DNA of 64,000 nucleotides from Homalodisca vitripennis. Its lineage: Eukaryota; Arthropoda; Insecta; Hemiptera; Cicadellidae. Shown piece by piece: positions 25,306-37,914 of the stretch. The stretch lies in the NCBI RefSeq assembly GCF_021130785.1, contig NW_025777964.1, positions 1 through 64,000 on the forward strand, written 5' to 3'. The translations under genes were made by a program, and so were the position numbers. Numbering within the stretch: position 1 is the stretch's first letter; each line of letters begins with the position of its first letter. The notes below the pieces were generated by a model, which was given only the letters and a program-made list of their open reading frames with translations, made no database searches and was not told the origin of the DNA.

Positions 25306-26200
25306 ACTAGCTGTTATTTTTACTTTTCCGCGGCTTTACACGCAATTTTCAGGAAATAAGGGTATAGAATTGTCTTTTTAGTTAAAGCATCTATGATGTA
25401 ATATGATGGAGACCTGTGCAATTTCTGAAACAGAAGTAGGCGTGTTTTAGTAATTTAGTGCCAATGGGTAAGAGATTAAAAAGTTAAATACAATTTTTAC
25501 GAGTACATATATTTTGTACAGTATGAGAGCATAAATTTCTGGAACTAATATTTATTTTTCTTATGCCACAGATGGTTTTATATGTTCCAATGAGTCGATT
25601 ATAAAAATATAAAGGTCAGTGATACCTACTTCAGCCAAAAAGCGTCTCATGCCGGTCGTATTTCCAGTATGAGATATTGTCAGTGCCATATGTTCAGTTT
25701 GCCATGTTCCGATAAAGAAAAAATATACATAATTAGTACTGTGAATCTGTAATTACGTCCTACTTCTCAACAGTAGTTCGAAAACCGTGTATTGTTTCCA
25801 TCCATTATAGTCTAAATTATTTACAGTTTCACAGTTGACTTTTTTGTCATCCCGATCAAAAAATATACGATTAATTTTGTTTTTAAAACTCGCTTTGGTC
25901 AAAAAACGTCTACTAATGGGTTATGAACTAAACAATATTGTTACTCTCTTTCGACGATAAAGTTACTGTGGTAAAGATATTTCTATTTAGACTCTTTAAA
26001 TTCACTTCATGTGACATTCATTTACGCTTTCACAGTTAAGTTTGCGGTTTTGAAAGTATATAGCTATATAGGTCTTGGAAACCTAGTTCAATTAATGTCT
26101 TTAATATTTCTGGTGCTATAATTCATTTAGATTTTTTACTCTCATGAAAAAAATATCTGTAGGTAAACTAAAAAAGACTACTTCGGTGGAAACGCATTTG
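25306..26200 (-). mobile_element. Helitron-like element with internal tandem repeats (minus strand)
   Basis: On the minus strand the sequence ends GCGTGTAAAGCCGCGG (25330-25345), then AACAGCTAG followed by T at 25306. That is the GC-rich hairpin plus CTAG|T terminus typical of Helitron 3' ends. Upstream on the same strand (25600-26200 here) are degenerate repeats with CCTACTTC, GGTCAAAAA.CGTCTACT and CAGTTTGCCATGTTCCGAT. These match, in reverse complement, the tandem units at 37.4-37.7 kb. Neither a rolling-circle helicase nor a clear TC 5' terminus was found, so it is a non-autonomous relic with an uncertain 5' boundary. Confidence 0.55.
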
Positions 26201-29200
26201 ATTCCATCGCAGTTTCCGATATCAAATAGTGGAAAATCCTTGAAACTAAGTCATGCAACAATTGAAAATTATCGTTTAAAATAATATAAAAGTATAGTTG
26301 CTGTTCAGACTGTAGTCTGGCAAAGAATGGCTCTACGAGGCTTGTTTGCGTCTTTTCTCCTGTTTTTCCTTAAAGAACACTAAAAATTGTTATACGCAAT
26401 CCAAAGAGAGCCAGTTACTTCAGTTACCCTTTTATGTGCAAATATTAACAGCTTTGCTCATTAAGTCTGGTTCTATAACAGAGTTTTAATTGTATTTCCA
26501 ATTTGTTAGATCGTTTATAATTGTCACTTATGCATTCAGTAGTCAAAACTTGATAGTAACTGTGTATTTTCAATAACATCCTATAATGCACTGTATAGTT
26601 AAGATTTTATGAAGTTAAAGTGTAAATAAACGTATATGTATTTTGGCGAACTTCAGCTGAAGTTGTTTACAGTCAGTTAAATTTGAAAATACGATATTAC
26701 TGAATTTACAGAATAACTTTTCAGATTCTTCTCTTCATAAAAATCTTTCTCAGATTTCACCGAATATGTTAAGAAATTATTAGCCGGATTCGTCCAGCTG
26801 TTTCTGAGAAAAACACTTTGCAACAACTTTAGCGATTCATTTTTAATTATAAAATACATTACTACAACTTATGTTTCTATTTGCGCTCGTAATGAGCATA
26901 AAGTGTACAATATTACACCAATAATATTACTGGGGCGCTAATCTCTAATAAACTCACACTACAAAACAACATATCCTTTGGAAACAAAATCTGATAATAT
27001 ATCTAGAGCATCTGGCTATTATGGCTGGCTTATGATGCTAAAAGCATTTTACCTCCGAGTTCATCAGCTCTTTAAATGCAAAGTTTCTTAAAGTTATTAG
27101 TAAATATGTATTTTCTTTTATAGTATTACATGTAGGCCTACTATTAATGAATTTAAAAAATGTTTCACTCAGATAAATTTTGAATGACTTTGTTCTATGT
27201 GTATGTAGATTTTCCTAGTAATTTTTTAACATTTTAAAAAATAATATACCATTTTAACATTAAAGAGTTATCCTCGAAAAGTGTTTAATATATAATTTAC
27301 ACATACATTTGCACGTAATATATAATGTAATATGTATGATACACCTGTTCACACTTTTTTGTACAAAGTACATTTCGAATTCAATCAATTCATAAGTACG
27401 TGATGAGTTACTTGTAGGTTAAAGAAAATGATGAAAATATATAATTGAAACCAAATTGTCATATGTTTTCAACTACCTTAGTAGCTAAAGTTTTGTATTA
27501 AATTTTATACGTAAGCAATTTTTGTAGTTTAAAATCTATCGAATAAAATATTTTTGTTAGAAAATCTTTGTCATTTAATGATACATTTAGATTAATTTTG
27601 TCACTTTTATAAATTTTAAAAATGCTCTAAAGCTGAAAATAGGTGACTATTTTGCATGTGTATAAAGTTTCAAGACTGTTTTCGATGTTTGTGTATAAAT
27701 GGCCGGTGTCATTTTAATGGTCAGCATATTATGAATTTGATGATGTCCTCAATGCTTTTATATAGTAAATAAATCTACTTACTTTAATTACAAAATTAAA
27801 TCTAAAACAATATTACATTACATTTAACAACAATTACCTCATCCAACATAAATGATTGCCAAGGGGATCCCCACTATCTGGATTATTAGCTGATATATTC
27901 CACAACATAAAGGTGAAATTCATATAAGTTATAAATACAAATATCTAACCGAAATATTTTATTATTACAGGTATGTCGAAAATAAACTTTTCTATTTAAA
28001 GGAAGTATAGACATATTAAAATAATACTTAAACCAAATCATTCCTAATCAAATTTTTACTAGTGAAATTGAAAAAAATAATGCAGTAAACTACCTTGATT
28101 ATACTATAACGAACATTAAAAAAGCACAAATACCAAATTTAGAGAAAACAGACATACAGTGATTTAGTTATTACTTCCTCATCGAATCACCCACATCACC
28201 AAAAAATGGCTGCATTCAAATCAATGATCGACAGATTACATAAATTCCGATTAAAACTAAAGATTTTAATAAATACTTAAATATTATTTATTAAAGTGCC
28301 CAAAATAATGGATATACGTCAAGAATGATTGATGTATTATCGAAGAACCACACAAAGAAATAAAATAATAAGAAAGAAGAAGCAAGAGATATCAATTGCA
28401 TTCAATCAGACTGCCTTTGAAACCATTGCTCTACAGTTAACAAATCATTTCATTAAAACCAGGATATCAATTGTTTTTCAAAACTTTTAACGACTTCGGC
28501 CTTATAATAAAAAAATGAATTCATGAATTTATACCTGATAATGAATTCATCAAAAGTTTTAAAGGTGTATTATTGTATATTATAAATTTTAACGTTGTTT
28601 GTCAAAGAATACTTAACTATCAGTATGTTCCTCTGACCTTTTTATTATTTAATTAAATAAAATATAAATGCTATTGTCTAAAAGATTTTAATTATCTAGT
28701 ATTTTGTATTTTCGAATTTCTATTTGCAAAACTGAAATTGACAATGCTTCTAGATATTCAGTGTACAAATAAAATAAATCTTGCGATTTTTAAATAAGGG
28801 AAATAATAGGTTGAATTAACTTATTTGTAGATAGTCTAAATTAAATTAAATTGTATACACCAAACTTCCGTTTTTAACATACCGAGAGTCCATCAATAGG
28901 ACTTATCCCTGTAATCCGCCAGCAAACATCAGTAAAACCTTTAACATCGTGTAGTTGACCATGTATTGAACTGATTAATTTCAGCTTAGTTGGTGCGTTT
29001 TTTTATTCTGGTTTTGTGGTTAATTTGCATTCACAAATAAAGTTTTCTTTTACGTTGACGTTTCTTCATGGTAAGGATTTTATCAAATACTGATTGAACA
29101 TAGAGTTTATAGTTTCTCAAAACACCGTTATAAGTTTTTTTTTTTATTTCAATTTATTGCATACACCATCACCATTGCACTCTAAACAAAAAGTAGACTT

Positions 29201-32200
29201 GGATCAAAACTCAGATCAGATTTCATTAGCTTTAGGAAATAAAATGCTCTGATTTCTATAATATTCACGAATTCCACCCAAGGGAGAAAAAATATAATAA
29301 AATAAATTCACATTCCATATTTCGTGCCCTTATTCCAGGAGGCATAATATTTTCCTCACTATAGTTACTTTTTCATATAGGATTTAAAATAGATGGAAAT
29401 GTGTGAAGAAGGATTAATACGCACAATGAAAGGCTCTCGTAATACCGCAGACGATCTCGCTGCACAAGCATAAATTAATGAAACGCAAACATCGAATTAC
29501 CGGCGCCTTCGTGAAAGAACCAATCGTATACATTAGCATTTAGATTGAAAATTGTAATTGCGTAGAAATGGCATCTGGTCTAAAACTAGTCTGACTGATG
29601 CTAGCTTTGTAAACAATAACAGTTGTCATCTACAGATTAAAACAAACAATATAACATGGAATCGTTATTTCTCTTACATTTTAACTTTAAATATTTATTT
29701 GTTGAATAAATTACGTTATGTACATTAAAAGAATGATGTAGTACAAGGTCATTAGCAAAATAACACTATGTTATCATTATTAGTCACGATTAAATATGCA
29801 TCTGGATTACAGGCAGATTTTATAAGGAATGCTATAAAAGGTTGAAATTTATGTGCATTTTTCTAACTGTATCTATCCACGTCAAAAATACTTACTACTA
29901 AGCCTGAGAGACATTATTTTTTTTATTTATTGGTTACAGAATGTTTACTCTGGTTTAGAATATGATCTGAGCAAACGTAAATAAATGTTGTTAAGCTGAT
30001 AACTTTCACTTTGTTTAACATTAGTTCAAGAGTGAATTAAGAGTTTGCCTTTTTACTCACATTACAAATGGCACACACATATGTATTACATGAATATTTA
30101 TTATATCATTACTACACTTAAAAATAAATATTGAAGTTGAGCACGCTACAAAGACTAATTAAATTTGTCATATGTTTTTTATCAATATGCAATATCACAA
30201 AAAAAATCTAGTAATTACTTGTCAAGCAGAAATGTTATGGATATAGTATCGATTGTGAAGCGAGTGACTGTTGCAGGGTTAACAGTGGAGATGTCAGTCA
30301 TGCGGTCAGTCGCTTGTTATTCAAACCCAACAATGGCGCGTAGTCGTGCTTATATCTATAGCAATCGGTTTGTTCTTTCCACAAGCTTGATACACCAGAG
30401 GCAGTTAAGACAAAAGCTGAAACGGAAAAATATAAAAAGATTTTCTTTGAACTTAAAACTTGAGTACGACAGAGAAACGTTTCTCAACATTGCTATGTGA
30501 TTTATATACATTTTAGTTGTGTTTATTATTTGTAAGATACTATAAAAAATTATGAAACAATGTATCAAAGCAACAAATATTATTTTGTAACATGTAAACT
30601 ATCCATTGATTGTACAATTGTCGAGTTAATATTGAATTGACGAGATTGTGGATAACGATTTGAATATCATTATATATTTTTATTAAACATCCTTACAATT
30701 CATTATTTGTTAAAATTGTTTCGGCGAGAACTTACTTTTATTCATAACGTAGTTATAGTGGGAAGGGTTCTTTTCAGTGCAAACGTTGAGTTTAGCTCCA
30801 GTTCACCTGTTTCGTAGGTGTCACAACAGGTGCACAATTTGAGGTGTGAAATTGAGAATGCCTATTCACCTAGATTAAACTACATTTTGCAGTCTAAATG
30901 TTTCTAAATGTCGGATTGATGCAAATAGTTGGTTCATCTTCTTTGACGCAGACTTCTTCCTTTGATTTCAGGAACTTAGGAGGAAGGTGAACTAGAGCTA
31001 AACACAACATTCTAATCGAATTTTCCCTTACAAACCGCATCAAGTCTTCATCTGGGATGTCTTGACTATGAAGTATGGTTTCATTATTTCCTCAGATATA
31101 TTTAAGTGAAGATAAAACGCCGTGGCATCAGTATATCTGGCTACTTTGTAAAATGTATCTGATAGTAAAGTACATGAGATATCACGTAAGAGAACACTCT
31201 GAGTGATTATGATAATTTTAATAAAATACATAATTATTATTTATAATCCATAAATAAATGTGTAGATAATACATTTTATTAGATATGTATATATTTGCTG
31301 TTTTGCAGATATACTGTTTTTAAATTAGGTTTATTTATATTACAATAGCTTTAATTAGTTTGATTCAATTCTGCATTTATCTTGTGAAAATACATTATGT
31401 TAAATAAAGCTGGGAATGTTATCTCTGAATCTTTTAAACTCAGTTGTTTGGTAGGGATTTTAATTTTAAAATATTTGTATAACTTTAGAGTGTAATAAAT
31501 AATAAGTAAAATATTTACTTTAAGAGTAAATATTAAAATTCAGCTAAAAGTAATACATTTGTTCAATGCTGTATGTAATACAAGAGATTGGAAAATATAA
31601 TCGTTTGAATAAGACTTTATTGGCTGATAAATGCACAATTCACTAGATAAGCCTTTTTACCATACAGTGTTCAATGTATTGCATTGAAAAATAAATTTTG
31701 ATCGCTGTTAGTAGTAAATATGTTTTTGTAAAATTTTTTTTACAACTAGCAGGAAAAATATGGTCCTGTATATACTTTTACAAATAATTTTATTTAAATA
31801 TGATGCCTTTTTGAAAATAAAGTGGAGTTATCTAGAGATGAAACGCCAGAACGTACAATTGTGAAATAGTTTATAAACATGTAATTATTATACGTGTTTG
31901 TAACATGGTCTTGGTTATATTCAATGTTAGTGTCATAATATATATAACAGAAGAAAAGGGTCAACTGGACCAATGCTTTTATGAATAAAACGTGTAATAA
32001 GTAATGCGTCAAGATAATGAAATGTTTTATGTATATTGGTTTATTATAACTTCTAAATGTCTGAATTAAACACAAAACAACTTTAATTTACCCTATACTC
32101 GTATTTACTGTACAAGTAATTTAATAAACACACATAAAAATACCAACAAATTACTTCTTCATTTCGTAATAATACTACTTCCTCTATTAAGTAATAGTTA

Positions 32201-33650
32201 CTAATAATTTCATAGCTTATTTCTTCTAAAGTATATATTTTACATATTCAAGTATTAGTGAACTATACCAAATTTATAAAATTGCAGATTGGCTTTCACC
32301 TTAGAAAAGAAGTAAGTGGAAAAAAAATTACAATTAATGTACTTTCTAAAGTAAATTAATATTTGTAATGAAATAGTTAATAAAGTTCATTAGTAATTTT
32401 GTTAAAGAACAAGCATTTTAATAAAGGAATGACATTTCATTTCATTATGTCCTAAAGGAAATTAAAAAAATCTTTTAAGGTTGTAATTGAGTCTGTTCTC
32501 TAACTTACCGTTAATGTATTGTAAATAGATTTGTCTCTTTAAATGGGATATTTTAATAATGGAAATAATACAAAATGCAGAGATGAATAAATATTGTATG
32601 AATTAATTTTTAATCAAATCTTAAACTGAGTACAATTTATTAGCTAAACTAATTTATGAGCCCAAGCAGTTTCTTTACATATTTTGTTTCACTAATACAG
32701 AGTCTTATATATTTAATGTATTTTCTTTGTATTATTTATTCCTTGTTGGTTCAAAGTACTATTATTCTATGCTTTTTTATTCTATGTTTGGTTTTGCTAC
32801 TGTGCCTTGTTAAAGCTATTAGGATAATTTCCTTATGATGATTTTTTTGTATCTTGAAGTGCGACTCTTATTCGTTTCCTCTATTAATTTTAACTTTATT
32901 CTAAATATTTTCTAAGCAATTAAAAAACAAATCGCACGAATTTATTAAGTACGATTTAGGCTAGATTATTCTAGGGGATCTATTTATTAATACTTTGCAT
33001 TTATATTTTACTATAGAGTATTTATTTATTAACATAGCTAGGAGAGTAAACTTTTTAATATTGTTATAAAATTTAATGAAATAAAAATAGTTTACGTTTT
33101 AAGACTTTATTTATGTTAACCATCTTTTTGAAATTCACCAAAGATAAAAAAAATTTATTTACAATTTTCTTTATCCACGTTCTTATATAAATTGATGAAG
33201 GTTTCAAAATGTTTTTCATATCTGTATCTTATTTTTCAACTTTTGAAAGTTGAACGGGTTATCTAATAATTATATTTATTCTCAAACATTTAAATAAGCT
33301 AAATGTATTTTTTAAATTATTAACATCATTTATGTAGGAACACACTCTTGGAAGTTTTAGGTTTTCTTTTTAGGGCAGTATTTTAACTTATTCAGTGGAA
33401 AGTGTAACATATCTGGAATATGCCTAATTAGAAAACTGTTAAACCAACCTAATATTTAGATCATGATAATTTGCCAACGTCACAAATTACAAAAATTTTT
33501 TAAAATGTTCAAAATACAATTAAGGGAACAGCAGACAAAAAAAAACATTAATGGATTTTTTTTTAGAAAATTATTTATTTTTCCTATTAGATAAAATTTA
33601 ATAGAAAATTTTTGATTTAACGCGTATTTTACTATCTTCCATTAGCTATA
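26201..33650. other. Long AT-rich region without recognised genes
   Basis: About 7.4 kb of AT-rich sequence. The longest open frame (30165-30500, 111 codons) has a basic C-terminal half but no recognisable domain, conserved motif or splice context that I trust. A GC-richer patch at 29430-29530 is also unexplained. No RNA gene or repeat family was identified. Confidence 0.55.
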
Positions 33651-33726
33651 GAAAGTAAAAAATCAGAGGTTGATTACTGTAACAGTTTATTTAAGCATAC
33701 TTGCTCATATAGGTGCAAAACCTTAG

Positions 33727-33750
33727 TACGTTTCCGCGGGTAACTGCTAG
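33727..33750 (+). other. Candidate Helitron-type 3' terminus
   Basis: ACGTTTCCGCGGGTAACTG ends in CTAG and is followed by T. It closely resembles the two other Helitron-like ends in the window (CCGCAGGAAACAGCTAG at 42408, and the complement at 25307). The body of the element upstream is not recognisable, so this may be a worn terminal fragment. Confidence 0.4.
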
Positions 33751-33751
33751 T

Positions 33752-36700
33752 TATATTAAAAAAAAAAACACCTAACAAAATAAATAGCTTTTTGTCTCAT
33801 CTTTTATAAAAAGAAACGAAATGACCATACTAAAGGTTTTACTATAAACATAATATGGTAACTTAAATTCTTATAATACGTATCAACATTAATACACGTA
33901 ATAATGTACAAGCAGAATTTGCTTTGTTGTGACCATTGTTGTAAGATCTTTGGCACCTGGTATTTACAAAAATTAATTTACTTTGTTATTTCTATGAAAC
34001 ATTTCAGAGCTGCAAAGTTTGAACAATGAAGAAAGTTGAGCAAAGCTCTCAAAGTTGCTTTCCGCTGACAAGAAAACTAGTAAGGATGGGAAATCAAACT
34101 CCTTATCTGTCTCTCCTAAACGTGTGTCTTAAACATTTGACATAAGTATAAGGATCCATATGTTTATACCTTTAAAGATTTAAGTATTTTGTAAATAGTA
34201 CAGTATATAGTTTATTTAAAAATTTTTATATACATGTAAAAAATAGTGGCTTGTTACAATAATCTGTAAGAAATTAAATTATCTTTTGGTTAGTGCAAGT
34301 AAATATATTGGCAATGGTATAGTGGAATAGGAGCCAAAATTTTCGTTTTGTATTAGTTGTAAATTTACAAGAGGGATGTTGGAATATGAAGCTAACAAAG
34401 GCGGCATCATGCGGTACATTTCCTGCTATTATCAGATTCCACCACAAAAATGTCCCCATTTTCCGAAACATTTGATTTGATGAAGTGTCACGTTGCGCAT
34501 TCTCTTCAATTCATCAAATAACGCCATAACTTGCACCAAACTGGTATATTGGCTATATTTCATCATGATACATATACTTCAAAACTGGTGTTTATAAAAA
34601 TGAAATATATTACTTAATGTTTGTCCAAAAACCGGTATTATAATATTATTACTCGCTCTAATAATAAATATTTTTATTTCGGTTGTTATTAATAAAACAC
34701 ACTGTTAACCGCACTTTTATATTTTCCGAATGAAACCAGAGGGGCTGTAGAAAATATGTTCTAGCATACTAATGTCTGTTAAGATAATAATAAATTATCA
34801 GCAGCTTAATGGGTTTGGATATAAATTTATTATACTCAGTTATAGATAGAAACAGAACACACCCTCTTTTAAATTTTAAAAATCGTGGAAAATAGCCTTA
34901 TGCATATGTTTCCTTCCAGTTATAATTATATATTTATGATATTTTAGAATATCACACGATTTGATACTTATACGCAATTTGGCTAAATAATTACAAAAAT
35001 CTCAGTAAAAGTCCTTTTTAGACTGACCTTGTTTAATAATTTTTAAGTTCTGCTAAACAGCTGATTCCAGAGGTCACAAAAAATACTTGCTCAACTAAAT
35101 ATTATAACCAAACTACATATGGTCGGAAGACCAAATACCTGTCAAACGACTTTTATTGAAATTATTAATTTGTCATGAATAGAAATTTATAGTGGAATAA
35201 AATAATTAAACATGTGTGCAGTGAACCTTGTGTTGTATTAGAGTCCTAGTTCATTATAAACACACTTTACTTAATAATTGTACTAAGAATAATGTCAGCA
35301 TTATAGTCATTGAGGAAAAGGCACACAAAAATTCATGTTTTAATGTAATTTATTTTATGATACTTTTAACTGTTGATAACCTATCTCGTGGACGTTTTAA
35401 AGATAAACCACGGAATTTAAAACTATTTACGTAAATTATAGGTGTACTTAGTAACATACACGTGGCTTAAAAGTTCATATCATTATAAGTGATTCGAAGG
35501 TTTACCTTTCCATATTATATTGTATTAGGTAGATTATAAACTCGTTTAGTGTTGTTGTGCCAATTACACGTGAGAGAGAGAGAGTAGAAGTTATAATGAC
35601 CAAAGTTGCAGTGTTAACATGGCAGTGTACTGAAGGTACACTTGTTACAGGCTCGGTCGTGTGTACAAGGGCAGGACTGATCCATACTCTATTGTTCATC
35701 AGGTCAGCACGGGCCAGGTAATTGTTCATTTCAGTCTTGTGTTGGCTGCGTGTATTACTGAAAATGTTTCACTCTTGTTTACATATTCTATTATAACGTA
35801 CAAGATATTGTCACAAAATTTGAAAGACATATTGTCTTCTATTACCCTTATACAGCAAGTCATTTGATAAATGTAATTAAGAGCATAATTATAAAGAGCT
35901 TAGAAGTTCATATATGATTGTTTTCAATTATATGTTTAGTGGTTGCTCTGTTACCAGTGTTAAACACTACTCAATCGTAACAAAACAAATAAACTCACCT
36001 ATCTAAAATATTACATAATGTAACATTTATTCAAACGTTTTTATTCAGTTGCATAATTTAAGATTACTGCATTTTATATTTATATAAATATTATTTAAAT
36101 ATTTGGCAATCATACCAAGCGATTATTTTTGCTAAAACCTAAAACTAGTTTTAAACAACAAAGTTTAAAACTACTGGATTGAAATATAGGCTACCACAGG
36201 CACACAGCAAGCTTTTGGATGGTGAGATGAAATTGCAACATTCCACGGGGTACAGATTAAAGTATTTAATATTCACTAGCATTTTAGTGCGCGGTTATAT
36301 TTTAATATGAGCTCCTTTAGAGGCGGATCCTAGTAATCCCAGGGTTTTTTGAGTCACGTGACTTTTAAGTTTGAGTGATAATTCATTTATAAAACTAGCA
36401 AAGTTGCTTGTGTAAATGCTTTAAGAAATTTGAAAGAATATTACGATGAGAGGAGTTTTTATATTGATATTCAAATGATATACCTTAATAACTTTCATCA
36501 GTTTAATCAAGCTATAGACTTGGAAAACTAACGTCACCTGTATCAAGTCTAAACAAATTACAGATTATAAGCATAATATTTCATAATAATTAAATTAAGA
36601 AAAAACATCCAACTAGCAATGTAAAAATTAAAAACAATTTTAGGATACATTAAGGGGTTCAAATGTAACTCAAATATTATTTACTCAATATGGTTATTCT

Positions 36701-37380
36701 AAATATCTATAATATAAAAATAAATAGCAAAAAGTGTTGTTAAGCGCAAATCATGAGAACGACTGGACCACTTTGGTTAATTCCTTTTGTAAAATGGTTA
36801 TTGAAATCAATGAAAGGTTTTCATGAAGAAAAAGGTCAGAAAAGTTACCTAGAATATTTTGGAATTCAGAAAAATTGTAGTTTTTACGTTTCATAATCAG
36901 ATTTAAACTGTCACTAAACAGCTGTTAACACCTTCAGTTATAGTGCGAGAAATTGGCTGAAACATCTGTTTACATTTCAAATTGATTTAATATTAAGTAA
37001 ACATTACTTGATCAATAGCATAATGCAGATAGTAAATAAAAAACCAATATCAAAATTTTACTGCAGATTGCGCCAGTGACGGATTTAAATCACCTAATGC
37101 ATTTAAAATATTATTTATACACTGTTATGTAACAAACCTTAATGAACAAAGTTATGAATGTTTTCACATAATTTACTTTAAACTGGTGGGCTTATTTGAC
37201 ATTGTGATATGGCATTTTTCACATTAGCTTGTGGAAAAACAGAGAAATATAAAATAAAATGCCTCAACGACCCATTCTCTCCCTGGCTACAGTCAAAAAC
37301 CAAGTGCAACGCAAATCTTTAATAACTATTATTTTGGAATTTTGCATATCCTTAATTTTTTAATATATTTCCCCCTTAGG
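33752..37380. other. AT-rich region without recognised genes
   Basis: No confirmed gene. A patch of more balanced composition at 35560-35720 contains a GA microsatellite (35574-35584) and short open frames on both strands. None carries an identifiable domain. Confidence 0.55.
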
Positions 37381-37726
37381 CTATACCGAAAGTACATAGT
37401 AAGTAGGCAGGACTTCCCTCTAGGCCGTAATAGGCTTCTAAGACCTACTTATGTGTGTATATTTTCATCATCAGGACAACAAGGCTAACTCTACTCTATT
37501 GTACTGAAAATATCTTAGACCCGAAATATATGACAAAGGCTAGAAGTAGACGCTTTTTGACCGAAGTAGGTTTCAAGAACTTCATAATCGAACGTATATA
37601 GAATTTGATCGAGGAAATATGGCAAGCTAAACTGTGTCATAGTAAGTGAATTTAAACGGTCTGAAGTAGGCACTTTTTAACCGAAGTAGGCTTCTGGATC
37701 CTACATTAGTATATATTTTTGCGTCA

Positions 37727-37738
37727 GGAAAACAAAGC
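37727..37738. repeat. 12-bp target-site duplication, left copy
   Basis: GGAAAACAAAGC, identical to 42053-42064. Within the tandem units this block occurs once per unit (compare the related GGACAACAAGGC near 37474), so a single pre-insertion copy was duplicated. Confidence 0.9.
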
Positions 37739-37914
37739 CCGTCCAAGTCCAAGTCGCTGTGACTGTGGGGGGGGGGGGTGGATCCCCCACATCTTTCAAG
37801 GCCTCTGCCGGTTAGGCTTTTGCCTTGTGTCTCAAGGGTCAGAGCCCTAGTAGCTTTCGCTACCTGTCAGTGGGGTGAAGTGTCGTGGTGCAGTCGAAGT
37901 TGTAGTCGATGTCT

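Noticed and set aside
30165..30500. 111-codon plus-strand open frame with a basic C-terminus
   Set aside because: No recognisable domain, composition bias or conservation evidence. Both strands are open over part of it, and this length is not exceptional in a 64-kb window.
35574..35720. Cys-containing short frames as an exon with a GTAATT donor
   Set aside because: Each frame has stops within about 40 codons, no convincing acceptor precedes them, and no domain is visible.
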